Origin: Cryptomeria japonica
Taxonomy: Eukaryota > Streptophyta > Pinopsida > Cupressales > Cupressaceae
Assembly: GCF_030272615.1 (NCBI RefSeq)
Contig: NC_081415.1
Span: forward strand, 375,861,392 to 375,925,391
Reading direction: 5' to 3'
Length of the DNA stretch: 64,000 nt
Position 1 is the first letter of the stretch. Every line of letters begins with the position of its first letter. Under the pieces are notes generated by a model. That model did not search any database and was not told the DNA's origin. It saw nothing but the letters and a program-made list of their open reading frames with translations. The translations under genes were made by a program, and so were the position numbers. Of this stretch, positions 34,028-43,877 are shown piece after piece.

Positions 34028-37000
34028 ATGAATATTGATCAATGCTCTATCTTACCTGTGACCACCAGCAAAAATGAAAGTGTTAAGCTCAGAATCCCTA
34101 CTGAAGAAGAAAAAAGAAGAATTACAGCTTATGCCGTTGCACAAGCAAAAAGGACTTATGATTTAAGGAATAGGGTGGTGAATCTAGAGCAAGGTAAACC
34201 TACTAGTCTTTTTATGAAAGAAACTGATGAGACACTCAAGCGAATAAACAAAGGAGCTAAGACTAAGGAGGTTGTACCAAAGAATAATAAGAAGGGTCCT
34301 GATGTTCAAAAGGAAGAAACAGTAAAACTTCCTTCAGCACAACACTCTACTTCATTTGATATTTCAACTGCATTGACGCAATTAAAAGTTTCTGTCCCAT
34401 TGATGGAAATAATGAGGTTTCCTGAGTACAGAGAAAAAACTTTGGAGATGATTTCAAGTATCCAGGAAGAGAAAGTAAACGAACAGAAACAAACAGGTGA
34501 CAGTAATGAACAGATGGCCCCAGTTATATATTTAGGGTCCACTATAACCAAGAACCCAACACAGGTAGACCCATTTTATCTCACTTTGGTGATAAACAAC
34601 AAGAAACTAAGGAATTGTATGATCGATTCAGGAGCAGCTATAAATGTCATGCCTGTTGGGGTGATGAAAGAACTAGGATTGGAAGTTGATACTACCTTTG
34701 GGAAGTGCTATGCCATGGACAATAGATCAGCCCCAGTGGTTGGTATCATGAAGGATGTAGAGTTCAGATTGGCGGCCTGTCCAGAAGCATCATATAAAAC
34801 AGATATTACAGTGGTAGATGTTCGTCCAAACTATGGAATGTTGTTGTCTAGACAATGGTTGAATCTGATTGGTGGATATGTACAGTTGGATTTGTCATAT
34901 GCTACGATTCCAGTCAATGGGCAGGAGATAAAGATTGATAGGGAACCCCAGTCCACATATATCATAGAAGACATGGAAGAAACAGTGAACCAAATATGTT
35001 TTTTACAAACTGACATGGACAACTTCCAGGTACAGTTAACAAAACCTAAATTTAAAGAGTGGATCCCCATTGAGTCATGTCTAACTAAAAAGGATGATCA
35101 AATATGGAAAATTTTCTTTGATGGGTCTTGTAGCAAGGAAGGAAGTGGGGCTGGAATCCTTTTTATTTCACCCACAAGAGAAACTTACAAATATTCTTTC
35201 AAGTTGTTATTTGAGTGTACAAATAACATTGCCGAATATGAAGCCCTACTCACTGGTCTTAACATAGCAGTCAAACATGGAATCAAATTGATAAGTGTCT
35301 TTGGTGATTCAGAATTGATAGTCTCACAAGTAAAGGAAAAATATGCCTCAAAACACTTAAGACTGAAACAATACAGGAATGCTGTATGGGATACCATGGA
35401 GCTTTTTGATGCTTTTCAGATAAACTGGATAGATAGCTCGAAGAACATCATGGCAGATTTTTTAGCAAATATTGCATTAAAAGGCAATGATATAACGCTA
35501 ACTGGGATATCTGAAGTAGAGATGAAAGTAAGACCATCTGTTCCTGACAACTTGTATAATTGGCAAGTGTTTCAAGATGATGCAGATCTGCTGAACTTCT
35601 TACAGTGTGTTGATCATTATCAGGCTCAAGCTATAAATTTTAATGACTTTGTGGAAAAAACTGAAGGTAAGGAAACTTTATTTGGACATGAAATTATACA
35701 ACTAAAGTCAAATAAATTGCCAAGAGGCCTAGTAGCATTAGAAAGAACTTTTAATGCTCAAGATGTGATTGAAACCAAAGGGTCAGCTGTTAAAGAGAGT
35801 GATGTTGAACAAATCAACCTAGGGAATAAAGGAGCCCCTAGAAATGTTTTTATTGAAAAAAAATTAACTCCTGCTATGAGGCAACAACTGATAATGTTGC
35901 TAAAAAGATACAAACATGTGTTTGCATGGTCTTATGAAGATCTCAAAGCTTACAGGGAAGATCTCTTTCAACATGAGATACCACTTAAACCAGAAGCTAA
36001 ACCATTCAGACAAAAGCAAAGACCTATTAATCCAACATTGTTACCAAAAATGAGGGAAGAGATTATAAAGATGAAAGACGCGGGAATAATTGAACCATGC
36101 AGATATTCCACATGGGTTTCTAACTTGGTACCAGTCAGGAAGAAAAATGGGGATATTAGATTATGTGTAGACTTTAGGAATTTAAACATATCATCTCTAA
36201 AGGATAACTATCCATTGCCAAATATGGATAACATGCTGCAGAAGGTAACAGGGTGTGAGTTGCTGTCTATGATGGATGGATTTTCAGGTTACAATCAGGT
36301 GAAAGTTAGAGAAACTGAAAAATATAAGACAACCTTCACAACTCCATGGGGCACTTATGTCTATGCACGAATGCCATTTGGATTGACCAATGCTGGAGCT
36401 ACTTTTCAAAGGGCAATGGATGTGGCTTTTGCAGAATTGATTGATGTAATCATGGTAGTATACCAAGACGATCTGACTGCATACTCAAAGAAAGCTGATG
36501 ATCACTGTGAGCACCTTGAAAAGATATTTAAAAGGGCCTTAGAATATGGGATTTCCTTGAATCCTAAAAAATGCCACTTTGGTGTTGAAGAGGGAAAATT
36601 ACTTGGACACATAGTATCCAAGGAGGGAGTAAGAATTGACCCTGAAAGGGTAGCAACTATTAATGAGGTTCCCATCCCCCGAACTATCAAAGCCATTCAA
36701 TCATTCTCGGGACAAATTAATTTTGTGAGAAGATTTATTTTGAATTTTGCAGACATAGTAAAACCTATAGTAAGGATGTTAAAAAAAAAGGCCCAGATAG
36801 ATTGGACCGAAGAAGCAATGGATTCCTTTGGGGCAATCAAAAGGGCAATTTTCGAGGCACCAATATTAATTTCCCCAGATTTTGGTAAACCTTTTATAAT
36901 ATTCTCATTCGCCTCTTGTCACACTATAGCAGCAGTGTTGTTACAGAAGAATTCAGAGGGGTATGAACAGCCCATTGCATACTTTAGCAAGTCTTTGAGC

Positions 37001-38196
37001 CCTTCAGAAGTAAAATATGAACTGAACGAAAAGCAAGCCTATGCTTTGGTCAAAGTAGTGAAACAATTTAGACCATACTTAGTAGGGGCTGAAGTTATAG
37101 CTTATGTCCCCAATGCAGCAGTAAAAGATATCTTCAGACAGATTGAGGTCACGGGCAAAAGATGCAAATGGATCAATCAGATACAAGAATTTAACATTGA
37201 GCTCAAAATTTCACAGGTTATCAAAGGACAAGGGTTGGCCAAACTCATGACAGGAACTGAAATTGAGGAATCTGGTGTGAATCAGGTTGGATGGGAAGAA
37301 GCTAACTTCAGTATTGAGAGAACAACATGGTACACTGATATCATGTATTACCTTAAGCACTTGAAATGTCCAGATGGTATGACCCATAGTCAGAAGAGAG
37401 CTTTGAAGCTAAAATCAGCAAGATATGTGATTATCAATAGGGACTTATATTGGAAAAATAGAGATGGGATATTGTTATTATGTCTAGACAACTACCAGGC
37501 AGACAAAGTTCTTCATGAAATGCATGATGGGGTTTGTGGTGGTCATTTCTCGGCCAAGACTACATCACATAAAATATTGAGAGCTGGATATTATTGGCCA
37601 TGTGTCTTCAATGATTCTTATAGATATGTCAGAAAGTGTGAAGCTTGTCAGAAGTTTTCAAACAAAACAAAGTATCAAGGATCACTCCCATTGAGACCAA
37701 TGTTGGCTGAGGAACCATTTCAACAATGGGGAATAGACTTTATAGGGGAAATATCAGAAAAATCCAGTGGAGGACACAGATGGATATTGGTCGCTACAGA
37801 CTATTTTACCAAATGGGTGGAGGCAATACCCACCAGACAGGCCACTAGCAAAGTGGTGATAAAATTCTTAATGGAAAACATTATTTCTAGATTCAGTGTC
37901 CCTGCAAGGATCATCTCAGACAATGGCATGTCCTTTAGATCAGAAGAGTTCAACACTTTTTGTGGAGAATATGGCATTAAGATATCACATTCTTCTCCCT
38001 ACCACCCTCAAGGGAATGGACAAGCTGAATCTAGCAACAAGAATATCCTAAAGATCATCAAAAAGATGTTGGGACAGAACAAAAAAGCATGGGATTCAAA
38101 GTTGAATTTTGCACTGTGGGCAGATAGGATAACTGTGAAGAAATCTACAGGAAAGTCTCCATTTGAATTGGTTTATGGCAAAAGGGCTAGACTACC
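34028..38196 (+). CDS. Pol of the outer gypsy element, interrupted in integrase
   Basis: Open for 1390 codons up to the insertion; the inserted LTR adds a few codons and a stop at 38216-38218. Protease site MIDSGAAINVMPVGVMKEL at about 198. An RNase H follows before RT: FFDGSCSKEGSGAG near 362, NNIAEYEALLTGL, VFGDSELIVSQVK and MADFLANIA, with all four acidic residues. RT spans about 655-890, with RLCVDFRNLN, MMDGFSGYNQ, MPFGLTNAGATFQRAM and a YQDD box near 811. The RNase H after RT is degenerate: IIFSFASCHTIAAVLLQ and AYVPNAAVKDIF replace the acid-bearing motifs. Integrase has its H2C2 region (from HEMHDGVCGGHFS) and all three DDE acids (GIDFIG, ISDNGMSF, GQAESSN). Gag lies upstream in the same frame, separated by one TAG. 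Confidence 0.93.
38192..38196. repeat. Target site duplication, left copy
   Basis: CTACC precedes the left LTR and CCACC (54408-54412) follows the right one. They match at four of five bases, the usual length for Ty3/gypsy. With one copy removed, the outer pol frame stays open across the insertion point. Confidence 0.8.
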
Positions 38197-38981
38197 TGTT
38201 TATGGTGAAAATGGATAACAATAATAACAATATTGAAAGACTAAATGAATTCAACCACCAAACCCTAGCCTAACAATGAACAAAGATCCACCATAACATA
38301 TGAAGATAACCTAAGACAATGCAAAATAACTCAAAATCATAAAGATTATACCCTCACATGTCCAATAGGGTTTTGATCTCCATTCTTCCTATCTCCATTG
38401 ATCTTGTTTGATATGCTTGCTCTCAGATTTTTGTATGCACAAGAGCTCAATAAAGAACGGAATGTGGTTGCAAGTGGAATTGTAGTGTAGCCAAGTACTC
38501 CAAAATCAGTCATTAAGATGTGTCATTAGGGTTTGACAATGAAGAAAGCATCTCCTTAAATAGAAGACACAATATGAAATGGAGGGTTAAGATTGAGAGG
38601 TGTAAAAAGAGAGGTCGGCTAGGATTAGAGGGTAGGTAGAGGAAATAATAAAATAATGAAAGGGGTAGGTAGTGTAGGAATTAAGAGATGAATGACATGT
38701 GTCATGGGTAGAAAAAGCTAATGAATTAATTAAATAAATAAAGATTTATTTAATTAATAGAAGAAGTAGGACAATTAAATAAATAAAATATTTATTTAAT
38801 TTAGGAAAGGGATAATTTAAATAAATAAATGTATTTATTTAAATGAGAAATAAGGCTAGAAGAGGATAAATGAATTAATTAAATAAATAAAGATTTATTT
38901 AATTAATAGAAGAATTAAGCTTAGATAATTAAATAAATAAAATATTTATTTAATTAGACATGACAATTTTAGGTGTCTACA
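38197..38981 (-). repeat. 3' LTR of the Tat-like element
   Basis: 785 bp, TGTTTATGG...GTGTCTACA on the plus strand. The right part holds several AT-only inverted repeats. The best has 15-bp perfect arms, 38725-38739 against 38744-38758, with a 4-base loop. Related hairpin-like blocks follow to 38956, partly as a tandem duplication of about 150 bp. Confidence 0.96.
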
Positions 38982-38999
38982 TTTTGCCCCTCTTTGAGA
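38982..38999 (-). promoter_or_regulatory. Polypurine tract of the Tat-like element
   Basis: On the element strand the sequence next to the 3' LTR reads CTCAAAGAGGGGCAAAA and then TGTAGACACC, the LTR start. A run of purines ending at the LTR is the expected plus-strand primer. Confidence 0.85.
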
Positions 39000-39227
39000 C
39001 AATGCGGCTTGTCGCGTTGTTTCAAAGAAGATAAGATGAACTGATACAGAGTTGCCCCAGGATGGGAATAATATGCCCCCTCGAGAGATTAGATGAAAAT
39101 GTCTGAAAAGATTGCAGACAATCTCTCGATAAGAAAGAAAGGCTAGAATGGATTGAGCGAATAAAGTGACAAAGTCACGGGATGAAGAATACTGACCCGG
39201 GAAATGAAGACGAGGGCTAGGGTAGGC

Positions 39228-39240
39228 TATAAGATAGGCC
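39228..39240 (+). promoter_or_regulatory. TATA-like box before the antisense gene
   Basis: CTATAAGATAGG lies about 97 bp before the ATG at 39326 on the plus strand. This spacing fits a TATA box with a 5' UTR of about 65 bases. It is a sequence match only. Confidence 0.45.
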
Positions 39241-39325
39241 ACGGGCAAAAGACATCCTCATTGTCATCCACACCCTTAGAAGATCACAGTGCAGAGCGAG
39301 AAAAGAGCAGCAGCAGTCAGCAGCG

Positions 39326-39391
39326 ATGGCATTCATTCATAGATTCGACCGTGTTCGCCGATTCCAGCGACCAGCCGATGTAGGAGAGCCC
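39326..39391 (+). CDS. Exon 1 of the antisense plant-mobile-domain gene
   Basis: 22 codons from an ATG in good context (GCGATGG), reading MAFIHRFDRVRRFQRPADVG and two more residues. It stops exactly at GTAAGT (39392-39397), a consensus donor site, in phase 0. The acceptor TGACTGCAG ends at 40198, also phase 0, and joins the frame of the long second exon. The intron would be 807 bp. The exon is inferred from sequence; no transcript is available here. Confidence 0.6.
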
Positions 39392-39511
39392 GTAAGTACC
39401 CGAAAACCTCCTCGTACTTTCACGCATTTCGAGTTTTGTCATAAATGCCTGTGTAGGAGCAATAAATGCGCTAGGAATAGGATAGTTTAAATATGCAAAA
39501 ATGCAAAACCA

Positions 39512-39797
39512 CGTCTGTGTCAGTGCCAGGCGCGTCTGTGTCGGGTCCAGGCGCGTCTGTGCCTGGAACCGCGTTTGTGTTGAATGCGGATGCATTTGTG
39601 AAATGTAGCAGCGTCTGTGCTTTGTAGGGGCGTTTATGTCATGTAGGGACGTCTGTGTTCCCTGGTCGCGTTTGTGTCTGTCATAGGCACGTTTGTGTTC
39701 AGAAAACGCGTCTGTGTTGCAGAGGCGCGTTTATGCAGTCTATAAGCGCGTTTAGGAGTTAAAAGCGCGTTTGTGTGTTAAAAGTGCGTTTATGTGT
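39512..39797 (+). repeat. CGCGTCTGTGT minisatellite
   Basis: About 16 copies of a core close to CGCGTCTGTGT, separated by 6-20 unrelated bases, with variants CGTTTGTGT and CGTTTATGT. The reverse complement (ACACAGACGCG) recurs at 51893-52040 and 53278-53520 in the leader of the same element. Confidence 0.85.
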
Positions 39798-39915
39798 TTA
39801 AATGCATGGTTTTAGTCTTTTAGGTCAAATCGGCAGTTCTGTGATGAACATACGCTGTCGATTGGATAAGCTGCTGAGAGGATACACTCGAGCAGGTCCT
39901 CTAGGAAGATTAGGA

Positions 39916-40165
39916 TAGATCAAGGCACTTTGTGATGAACAGGGAGCACCAGGATAGGCAGCACTTTGTGATGAACAGGGAGTGCGAATGTGAGTGACAC
40001 TTTGTGATGAACAGAGAATGTCACACACGTAGTACTTTGTGATGAACAGGGAGCACTACTAGGATAGATAGCAACACTTTGTGATGAACAGTGAGTGTCA
40101 CTAGGATAGATGACCAGATGCATTTAGGTAGCAAGTAGCATTTTGTGATAAACAGTGAATGCCAC
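39916..40165 (+). repeat. CACTTTGTGATGAACAGGGA repeats
   Basis: Six copies with unit lengths of about 35-60 bp. The core of about 20 bp is well kept and the rest varies. A weaker relative (TCTGTGATGAACATA) lies near 39838. Confidence 0.85.
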
Positions 40166-40198
40166 GATAACTGACAAGATTGATTTGTGTGACTGCAG

Positions 40199-42148
40199 GA
40201 GTATTTGCCGATGTTAGAGTCACGGGAGAGATTCCCGTCGACTCAGAGATTGCGACCAGAGTTGTCGATTCAGGACATGATATCCATTGAGGAGATGGGT
40301 CTCACACATGTGCTCTATGTGCCTGAGTTTCGGGCAAACATGGGGTTGCTGATTGCGTTAGCTGAGAGATGGCACTCGGAGACGTACACGTTTCACCTGC
40401 CGATGGGTGAGATGACAGTGACATTAGAGGATGTCTATAGGATACTGCATATCCCCATTGATGGAGAGTTGATTCTCTATGACCGTGACGGTGACAGGGA
40501 GGCATTGAGACGGGTGTTTCAGGATCCCGGTTTGGAGATGCGAGCAGGTCATGTAGCTTGGGATACCATGACTGCCACAGGTTTAGCATTGCCGGCAGTT
40601 ATTGGGGGAGTCATCAGTGGGTACTTGTGTCCAGACAGGGCCACACGAGGATTGGCAGTGGGCTGGGGAGGGGCATTGGAGACGCTGATGGCAGAGCACA
40701 CTAGATATGTATGGGGGCCATGTGTCCTGGCACATTTATATTATGAGCTGCATCAGTTTGTGTACCACGGGTCAGTGGGTTTGGGCTGCGGCGTGACTCT
40801 CTTGCAGGTGTGGGCTTATGAGCACCTTCCCATCACATGGCCCATTCATTTCAGAGGCAGAGGACAGGGACAGAGCTTCGTGCACCTGTATGACATGATT
40901 ACATCCCAGCCTCGGATTGGGAGATTGGAGCATTGGAGGCGCGTCATAGATGACATAGACATGGTCATCTGGAGGCCGTACCTGGGGTGCGAGGAGTGGG
41001 AGGACGACGCATTGGAGCTACCATATGTATTCAGGAGCAGGTATCTGATTGGGCGGATGCCCTATATTCTGGAGAGGTAGCTTGTTGACAGGGTGTGCAG
41101 GCAGTTTGACCGTATTCAGCGGATGCCACGAGGCTCGGGCATGTATGCCCGTACGGTCAGAGATCAGGTGCAGTTTGGCCCACTGCTATCATATGATCAG
41201 GCGGTGACACAGCTAGCGGAGATGATGCCGATGCCATGGGACATGTGGCCAGAGGTAGATGATGTAGGGATGGACGCAGAGTACTCTGCGTATTGGGCAG
41301 AGCATCCGTTTCCCAGGTTGACAGATCCGGCAGAGCCACTGGAGGGAGAGGGTGGAGGAGATGATGATGATGGAGGAGGAGATGGAGGCAGGGGCCGGCG
41401 GAGGCGGAGGGGAGTGGTGGGAGAGAGGCGGGTGGCACCTCGGAGGGAGGGGGGACAGGAGAGAGCAGCTCCGGTGGTGAGGGGTCGGGGTGGACAGCCC
41501 CTACAGGTACCAGCAGCACAGGGTCCTAGACAGGGACCGAGACAGGTGCAGGCAGAGGGACAGAGACAGGTACAGCCACAGGTACCTATACAGGCACAGG
41601 GACAGGTGCAGGCAGAGGCTGAGGGACAGGCACCTGTAGGGGAGGAGCCACAGGCAGAGGCTGAGAGCGGGGATTCTGAGGAGGATGAGGTGTTGAGGCT
41701 GCAGGAGATCTACCAGGGCCAGGCAGATGAGATTGAGGATTTGGTGCGGGAGAGAGACCACCTCAGGATCAGGGTCAGAGACACAGAGCGGGAGAGGGAT
41801 CAGGCCATCCAGAGATACATAGAGGCCGAGACAGCTCTGAGGGCAGGGAGGCGGGCAGCAGAGGATGCAGGGGCAGGCTACGCATATGTCTTGCAAGCCG
41901 GAGAGGAGATCGCCTACTGGAGGGATCTATACTATGCAGCCGTGCCAGCAGATCAGCGGGCTAGGAGCTTCCATAGATCGTCGCGCACAGCGACGGCTAC
42001 GGGAGGGAGTCGCAGGAGACAGGCATCCAGCGGTGGAGTCATGGGGCCTCCACCACCACCAGAGAGACAGGGGGATCCTGGAGCGGGTCCATCTATAGCT
42101 CAGACTCCGTCGAGGCCAGGCGGCTCCGAGGGAGGGAGTTCCTCATAG
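40199..42148 (+). CDS. Plant-mobile-domain (MAIN-like) protein, antisense in the Tat-like element; one internal amber
   Basis: Exon 2, about 650 codons, broken only by TAG at 41078-41080; the frame continues after it to 42148. The first part (to 41077) matches the plant mobile domain: LIALAERWHSETYTFHLPMG, then EMTVTLEDVYRILHIPIDG, as in MAIN/MAIL1 proteins and in many plant transposons. The part after the amber starts LVDRVCRQFDRIQRMP and continues the domain. Then comes an acidic run (GGGDDDDGGGDGG), a basic run (RGRRRRRG), a Gln/Ala-rich stretch (about 41500-41640), a probable coiled coil (about 41690-41850) and a Ser/Gly-rich tail. Plant mobile domains act in chromatin silencing or travel with transposons. 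Here the gene runs against pol, between integrase and the 3' LTR. Composition is much richer in G and C than its neighbours. Confidence 0.82.
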
Positions 42149-43877
42149 CTATAGTGGGCTCCCATTGTATCAGTATATGTACCATTGTTGTATTGTAGAC
42201 ACCTGCGGGTGATTCTTTTGTAGTCATATGATTCTTTTGACATCATTGTATCATGACACATTTTGATTATATATGAGATGATTCATTTTGCGGCAACTAT
42301 ATGCATGTGTACCTTATGTGATGAAATGTTCTTATGTGATGCATGTTTTGTGATATGGATGCTTATATGATACAATGCAATATATTTTTGTTCTTTTATG
42401 TTGTATATGAGATGCATGATGCCAATGTGAATGTATGTAATGCAAATGAATATGATAATGCAAATGATTATTTATATAATGAAAATGTGAGATGTGCTAA
42501 CATGTGTTAGATGCAGGATGTGATGCAATTGTGATATCTATATGTATGTATGAAATGCTTATATGTGGTGATGTAGGTGCAACTATATGAAATGCAAATA
42601 TTTTTGGTGTCATTATACTCAGTCATGTGATAGCAGGCTACGCGGACTCGAGAAGGACAATGGAAGTCAATCAAGAAAGGGGGATGAAAGACAGAAGATA
42701 TGAAAGTGAAAGAGCTTCTTGTGCATTATCATCATTGAGCTTATTATGGCAAAATAGGTTATGACAATCGAGGCATTTGTTCGACCCAGAAAGTCATTGT
42801 ACCTGTTTGCATGGAGATAAGACAGTCACAAACAAAGAATGCCCCAGTTCATACTAGACTCACAGTGTCCTCATATCCTTGGACAAGTCATAGCATTACT
42901 AAAAGACAATCCACAGACAGCAAATGCAAATAGGTGACGATACCCCATCCTCGCCTTTCTAGTCAAAGACATCCTGGAGATAGAATCTCTAGTCCAAGAC
43001 ATCTTGGAAAAGCTAAAAGACATGTCACCAAAAAGATAAAATCAAAAGAAAACCAAAACTCGACACCAACATCCACTGTAGTCCTCAAGTTTAGTGTCTC
43101 TTGTCACTTGTTTAAGTCTTATTCGATTGTGGTCACAATGTTCACTTTCACAAAAAGGATAGATTAACACTGAACCATAATGTTGTCTGAGTTTGTTGAA
43201 AGATTTGATTTTGTTGAAGCTCATTGTTGCTGCTGTGTCTCATTTGAAACTAACTGAATCCATGAAACTGATACTTTATTGCGGAGAAGATGGAACTTTA
43301 TTGCGGATCTGTGATGCAAATGTTACTTTATTGTGGATTGTGCGCGGATAGACTGAAGGAAGCTGGAAGAAACTGTACTCCTCGAAACATGTGATGTTCT
43401 CAGTTCCACACCCATTACTAGACGTGGGAATTGGCCGTAGTCACAGATAGGATCTGATTTATTATGGATGGAAAGGGAGTGAAAAGGGAGGGTTATGGAT
43501 GGTTAACCAATCTTAGGTAGATCAATAACAAGCCATGATGGGAATGGGTAAGTTTATTATGGATGAATTGGTCGTGAGTGTGTGCAAAGTGAAAGGATGA
43601 AATTGAATCCTGAAGGAGGGAGGAGCAAAGTCCCTACGCATGGCGCTGGTGACCCAGTTTTCACCATGGTACTTGCCCAGGGCGCCACCGAAGTGGTTTT
43701 CACCGTTGGACAAAATTATTTCTCTTTACTTTTTCAATTTTTCAATTTTTTTGTGTCACAAGGCGCTTGTTTGCCAGGTTTTCACCATGTAACGATTTTT
43801 TTGTTTTATAATTTTTTTGTATTTTTGCAATTTTTTGATGTTTTTTTTTTTTTTTTGTATTTAGATGCTCTGAAAAG
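42149..43877. other. Non-coding region between the antisense gene and integrase
   Basis: It holds the shared 3' ends of two convergent genes. At 42290-42610 the text is low complexity, rich in ATGATG, ATGCAAAT and TATATG words. GTTTTCACC occurs three times at 43656-43790, in the phrases CCAGTTTTCACCATGG, GTGGTTTTCACCG and CCAGGTTTTCACCATG. A poly-T run lies near 43840-43856. No coding pattern. Confidence 0.6.

Larger units (their letters stand above)
32211..38196 (+). mobile_element. Outer Ty3/gypsy element, first part
   Basis: Leader, gag and most of pol of a plus-strand gypsy element. The 5' LTR is missing; the satellite array stops where the leader starts. The element is split at 38196 by a 16.2-kb insertion and continues at 54408 with the rest of integrase and two extra ORFs. 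The domain order is gag, protease, extra RNase H, RT, RNase H, integrase. Confidence 0.9.
39392..40198 (+). other. Probable intron of the antisense gene, with two repeat fields
   Basis: It begins GTAAGTACC and ends TTTGTGTGACTGCAG. It contains about 16 copies of a short word near GCGCGTCTGTGT (39512-39797) and six copies of a unit with CACTTTGTGATGAACAGGGA (39916-40160) spaced 35-60 bp. Confidence 0.6.

Noticed and set aside
33145-36696. Minus-strand frames inside the outer gypsy gag and pol
   Set aside because: They are reverse readings of a well-supported coding region.
38192-38196. Reading the CTACC and CCACC mismatch as evidence against a target duplication
   Set aside because: Four of five bases match, the LTR ends are exact TG...CA, and the outer pol frame joins cleanly, so one substitution is the simpler reading.
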